A DNA stretch of 64,000 nt from JAWKOK01 sp963698255 (GTDB taxonomy: Bacteria > Chloroflexota > Anaerolineae > Caldilineales > Caldilineaceae), in assembly GCA_963698255.1 (NCBI GenBank), contig CAVOQD010000036.1, positions 124,001 through 188,000 of the forward strand. Reading direction: 5' to 3'. Positions 61,277-64,000 of the stretch are shown one piece after another. Within the stretch, counting starts at the first letter, position 1, and every line of letters starts with the position of its first letter. A program made the position numbers and the translations under genes. The notes under the pieces are model-generated. The model did not search any database. It was given only the letters and a program-made list of their open reading frames with translations, and had not been told where the DNA came from.

Positions 61277-62425
61277 ATGAGCAGCAAAGAGTGGACCGTC
61301 CACAACCCATCCGGAACCAAACGTGTGATCGTCACCAAGCAATTGCCCGGCCAGCTTTGGCTGAAGCGTCTGGCCGACGCAGACTGCCGGGTCGAGGTCT
61401 GCCAGTCGCCCGATATCCTCAGCGTCGACGAGATCGTGGCCGCCATCGGCGACCGCTGCGACGGCGCCATCGGCCAGTTGACCGAAGACTGGAGCGAGAC
61501 GCTCTTCGCCGCGTTGGAGGCGGCCGGCGGCAGCGCCTACAGCAACTACGCGGTCGGCTACAACAACGTCAACGTCGATGTGGCCAGCGCCCACCACATC
61601 CCTGTGGGCAACACGCCCGGCGTGCTGACCGAGACCACGGCCGAGATGTCGGTGGCGCTCACCTTTGCCGCGGCCCGCCGTGTGGCCGAGGCCGACGTCT
61701 TCATGCGCAGCGGCCAATACCACGGCTGGCTGCCGACCCTCTTCCTGGGCATGTTGCTCAAGGGCAAGACCGTTGGCGTCATCGGCGCGGGCCGCATCGG
61801 CGCGGCCTATGCGCGCATGATGGTCGAGGGCATGAAGATGAATCTGGTCTACTACGATCTCTACCAGAACAAGGGCCTGGAGGCCTACATCGACGCCTAC
61901 GGCAAGTTCCTGGTCTCGCAGGGCGAGGAGCCGGTCACCTGCACGCGGCTCGACAGCGCCGAAGCCGTGCTGGCCGCAGCCGACGTCGTCAGCCTGCATC
62001 CGGTCCTGGACGAGACGACCCATCATCTGATCAACGCCGAGCGTCTGGCCCTCATGAAGCCGAATGCCATCCTGGTCAACGCCAGCCGCGGCCCGGTCAT
62101 CGACGAGGCCGCGCTGGTGGCCCACTGCCAGGCGAATCCCGACTTCCGTGCCGGCCTGGACGTCTTCGAGGACGAGCCGGCCATGAAGCCCGGCCTGGCC
62201 GATCTGCCCAACGTGGTGATCGTGCCCCACATCGCCTCGGCCACCAGTTGGACGCGTGAGGGCATGGCCACGCTGGCCGCCACCAATGTCGCCGCCATCC
62301 TCAACGGCTACGGCGTCTGGCCCGACTCCAACAACATCCTGCCCTTCCTGGAGGACAACCCGCCCAAGGCCGCGCCCAGCATCGTCAACGCCGCCGATGT
62401 CGGCGTCAAGCAATATCAGGAATAG
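61277..62425 (+). CDS. NAD(P)H-dependent hydroxypyruvate reductase (plant HPR1-like 2-hydroxyacid dehydrogenase)
   Basis: ATG 61277 follows cgggaggagcatc. 382 residues, intact. NYAVGYNNVNVDVASAHHIP, VGNTPGVLTETTAEMSVALT, Rossmann loop GVIGAGRIGAAYARMM, catalytic Arg in VNASRGPVIDE, Glu in DVFEDEP and His in IVPHIASATSW are all in place. The long form with the YDLYQNKGLEAYIDAYG insertion matches peroxisomal-type hydroxypyruvate reductases. It reduces hydroxypyruvate/glyoxylate to glycerate/glycolate. It is followed by an enolase-superfamily gene in the same direction. Confidence 0.92.
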   Translation: MSSKEWTVHNPSGTKRVIVTKQLPGQLWLKRLADADCRVEVCQSPDILSVDEIVAAIGDRCDGAIGQLTEDWSETLFAALEAAGGSAYSNYAVGYNNVNVDVASAHHIPVGNTPGVLTETTAEMSVALTFAAARRVAEADVFMRSGQYHGWLPTLFLGMLLKGKTVGVIGAGRIGAAYARMMVEGMKMNLVYYDLYQNKGLEAYIDAYGKFLVSQGEEPVTCTRLDSAEAVLAAADVVSLHPVLDETTHHLINAERLALMKPNAILVNASRGPVIDEAALVAHCQANPDFRAGLDVFEDEPAMKPGLADLPNVVIVPHIASATSWTREGMATLAATNVAAILNGYGVWPDSNNILPFLEDNPPKAAPSIVNAADVGVKQYQE

Positions 62426-62512
62426 ACCGCGGATTAGACGGATTAGGCGAATTTACGCGGATTTTTTGATCAGCTTTGATCCGCCTAATCCGCCACATCC
62501 GCAGTCCATCTT
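62422..62512. repeat. Intergenic mirrored array, family A
   Basis: atagaccgcggattagacgg followed by attaggcgaatttacgcgg (62423-62460) is mirrored by gatccgcctaatccgccaca and tccgcagtccatc (62478-62510). Between two co-directional genes. Confidence 0.75.
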
Positions 62513-62536
62513 TTTCATTTTAGGAAGGAACCGACT

Positions 62537-63859
62537 GTGTCCAAAACGAACGACAATGACCGCGTGGCCCAGGCCGAAGGCGCTGTCAACACCTATTCAC
62601 GACCGTCCGATCTGCGCATCACCGACATGCGATTGGCCGTGGTCCACGCCAACTACGACTACCCGATTCTGCGCATCGACACCAACCAGGGCGTCTACGG
62701 CATCGGCGAGGTGCGCGACGCCGGCCACAAGGAGAACGCGCTCCAGTTCAAGAGCATGTTGGTGGGCCAGAATCCCTGCAACATCGACATGATCTTCCGC
62801 AGCATCAAACATTTCGGCAACTGGGGCCGCGAGGGCGGCGGCGTCTCCGGCATCGAGATCGCGCTCTGGGATCTGCTCGGCAAGGTCTACGGCGTGCCCT
62901 GCTACCAGTTCCTGGGCGGCAAATACCGCGACAAGGTGCGCCTCTATGCCGACACGCCGGCCCCTGAGGAGGCGACGCCCGAAGGCTACGCCAAGCGCGT
63001 GGCCGAGCGCAAGGCCCTGGGCCTGACCTTCATCAAGTTCGACATCCGTCCCGAACTCTTCGGCGATGTGGAGGGCGGACTGGCGGGCCAGGTGACCAAG
63101 TACGAATATGACTACGGCAAACGCTGGAACGCACCGGGCACCCGCCCCGGCGTCGCCGTGACCGCACGCGGCATTGCGCGTGCCGTCGAGGTCGTGGCTG
63201 CGGTACGCGAGGCCGCCGGCTGGGATATCTCGCTCTGCACCGATCACTTCGGCCACGGCTACATGACGGCCAAAGAGGTGATCCGGCTGGCCCACGCGGT
63301 CGAGCCGTACGACCTGGCCTGGCTGGAGGATGTCATGCCCTGGTGGGACATCGACGGCCACAAGCAGGTCAACGATGCCATCAACGTGCCCACGGCGGCC
63401 GGCGAGGAACTCTATCTCTGGGACGGCTTCCGCGAGATGATCGAGAAGCGCGCCGTCGACATCATCCACCCGGATCTGCTCACGTCGGGCGGCATGTTGG
63501 AGACCAAGAAGATCGCCGACTACGCCGAACGCTACGGGCTGCCCACGGCGCTGCACTTTGCCGGCTCGCCCATCGCCTTCATGGCCAATGTCCACACGGC
63601 CGCGGCCATCCCCAGCTTCGTGGCCCTGGAGCACCACGGCCTGGACCTGCCCTTCTGGGAGGACCTGGTCACCGGTCTGCCCGAGGACTACATGGCCGGC
63701 GGCTACGTCGACGTGCCCGATCTGCCCGGCCTGGGCGTCGACCTCGACTACGACGGCATCGAAGCCAATCTACGCTTCCCCGGCCTCTTCGAGCCGACCG
63801 ACGAGTGGAACAATCCGAAGCTGGGTTTCTGGCAGCCGGATCGACGGTGGGATAAGTAG
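62537..63859 (+). CDS. Enolase-superfamily (mandelate racemase/MLE) enzyme
   Basis: GTG 62537 follows aggaaggaaccgact. 440 residues, intact. LRIDTNQGVYGIGEVRDAGH, GIEIALWDLLGKVYGVPCYQ, GLTFIKFDIRPELFG (catalytic Lys side), SLCTDHFGHGYMTAKEV (Asp-x-His), LAWLEDVMPWWDI, PTAAGEELYLWDGF and LPTALHFAGSPIAFMANVH supply metal ligands and acid/base residues. Longer than the enolase at 5.7 kb and a distinct subgroup; the C-terminal LKF-PTDEWNNPKLG region is unusual. A sugar-acid dehydratase or epimerase is likely. It probably follows hydroxypyruvate reductase in one transcript. Confidence 0.9.
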   Translation: MSKTNDNDRVAQAEGAVNTYSRPSDLRITDMRLAVVHANYDYPILRIDTNQGVYGIGEVRDAGHKENALQFKSMLVGQNPCNIDMIFRSIKHFGNWGREGGGVSGIEIALWDLLGKVYGVPCYQFLGGKYRDKVRLYADTPAPEEATPEGYAKRVAERKALGLTFIKFDIRPELFGDVEGGLAGQVTKYEYDYGKRWNAPGTRPGVAVTARGIARAVEVVAAVREAAGWDISLCTDHFGHGYMTAKEVIRLAHAVEPYDLAWLEDVMPWWDIDGHKQVNDAINVPTAAGEELYLWDGFREMIEKRAVDIIHPDLLTSGGMLETKKIADYAERYGLPTALHFAGSPIAFMANVHTAAAIPSFVALEHHGLDLPFWEDLVTGLPEDYMAGGYVDVPDLPGLGVDLDYDGIEANLRFPGLFEPTDEWNNPKLGFWQPDRRWDK

Positions 63860-63860
63860 A

Positions 63861-63980
63861 GGTACTGCGTAATGCGTATGCGTAATGCTTCGGCACGTGG
63901 TGTTGAGACAGATACTCGGTTCGACGGTCAGCCAATGATCCGAACCGAATCTTACGGACTTACGCAGTACGCATCAACCA
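63861..63980. repeat. Intergenic mirrored array, family D-like
   Basis: ggtactgcgtaatgcgtatg followed by cgtaatgcttcggcacg (63861-63897) is mirrored by cggacttacgcagtacgcat (63955-63974), with the centre gacagatactcggttcgacg... and a small dyad cggttcg/cgaaccg. It lies before a gene that begins outside the window. Confidence 0.65.
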
Positions 63981-64000
63981 CATCAACCCAAAGGAGCCTC

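Noticed and set aside
61190..62413. 407-codon minus-strand frame opposite hydroxypyruvate reductase
   Set aside because: His/Asp/Gly/Val-biased shadow typical of GC-rich antisense; the plus strand encodes an intact enzyme.

Overview
The window looks like high-GC chromosomal DNA from a Chloroflexota bacterium (Anaerolineae/Caldilineae-like). This is an inference from gene content: a giant BTAD-kinase-NTPase-WD40 protein, SH3-bearing lipoprotein glycosidases, a flavin-dependent LLM oxidoreductase, many sugar-acid enzymes and E. coli-like sigma70 promoters, with no rRNA, tRNA, phage or CRISPR seen. About 45 single-base frame breaks and one in-frame TAG are scattered over genes that are otherwise well conserved. 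Much of this looks like uncorrected long-read indel error, so 'broken' genes below should be read with that in mind. A few breaks (LtrA, an M1 peptidase, HigB, a LuxR fragment, a carboxymuconolactone decarboxylase fragment) are truncations that indels cannot explain.

0-16.9 kb: two sulfatases (one partial), an R-x4-H hypothetical protein, a sugar/organic-acid catabolic set (tartrate/D-malate dehydrogenase, LLM oxidoreductase, galactonate-dehydratase-like enolase, ceramidase-like hydrolase), a decayed HigBA module, an MFS exporter, two small regulator-led operons (ArsR-SRPBCC and PadR-monooxygenase), a lipoprotein amidase, a deletion-scarred LtrA/M1 pair and a membrane-anchored hydrolase.

16.9-27.7 kb: the most distinctive part. 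A minus-strand gene of about 1,940 codons fuses a SARP-type DNA-binding/BTAD region, a Ser/Thr kinase, an nSTAND-like NTPase, a transmembrane helix and WD40 repeats. Divergent from it is a secreted SBBP beta-propeller protein whose middle 1.4 kb is unreadable, followed by a small soluble ORF. The upstream regions of the SBBP gene and the small ORF share the same roughly 95-bp ungapped module of GTTAAC-type repeats. This suggests one regulon, possibly controlled by the giant protein.

27.9-37.9 kb: exonuclease III overlapping a putative PD-(D/E)XK/winged-helix protein, a DUF6946-like ORF, an SMP-30 lactonase, a stretch of gene remnants, an attC-like hairpin directly before a VOC-family gene, a heavily interrupted M16C protease, a large inverted repeat, a phosphorylase and a DUF983 protein.

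37.9-49.2 kb: three tandem paralogous SH3/TIM-barrel glycosidase-like surface proteins, a membrane-anchored helical-repeat protein, a candidate structured ncRNA with its own promoter and terminator, a SWIM zinc-finger protein and an LPG-synthase-like membrane protein.

49.2-64 kb: UDP-glucose dehydrogenase, an active/inactive M16 protease pair overlapping into acpS, a trans-3-hydroxyproline-dehydratase-type proline racemase homologue, several GNATs, an EEP-family nuclease, a RibD-like reductase, an alpha/beta hydrolase, an MFS protein, hydroxypyruvate reductase and a second enolase-superfamily enzyme.

A genome-wide habit runs through the window. Intergenic gaps hold degenerate arrays with a period of about 9 nt, in four sequence families, most arranged as mirror-image inverted repeats.
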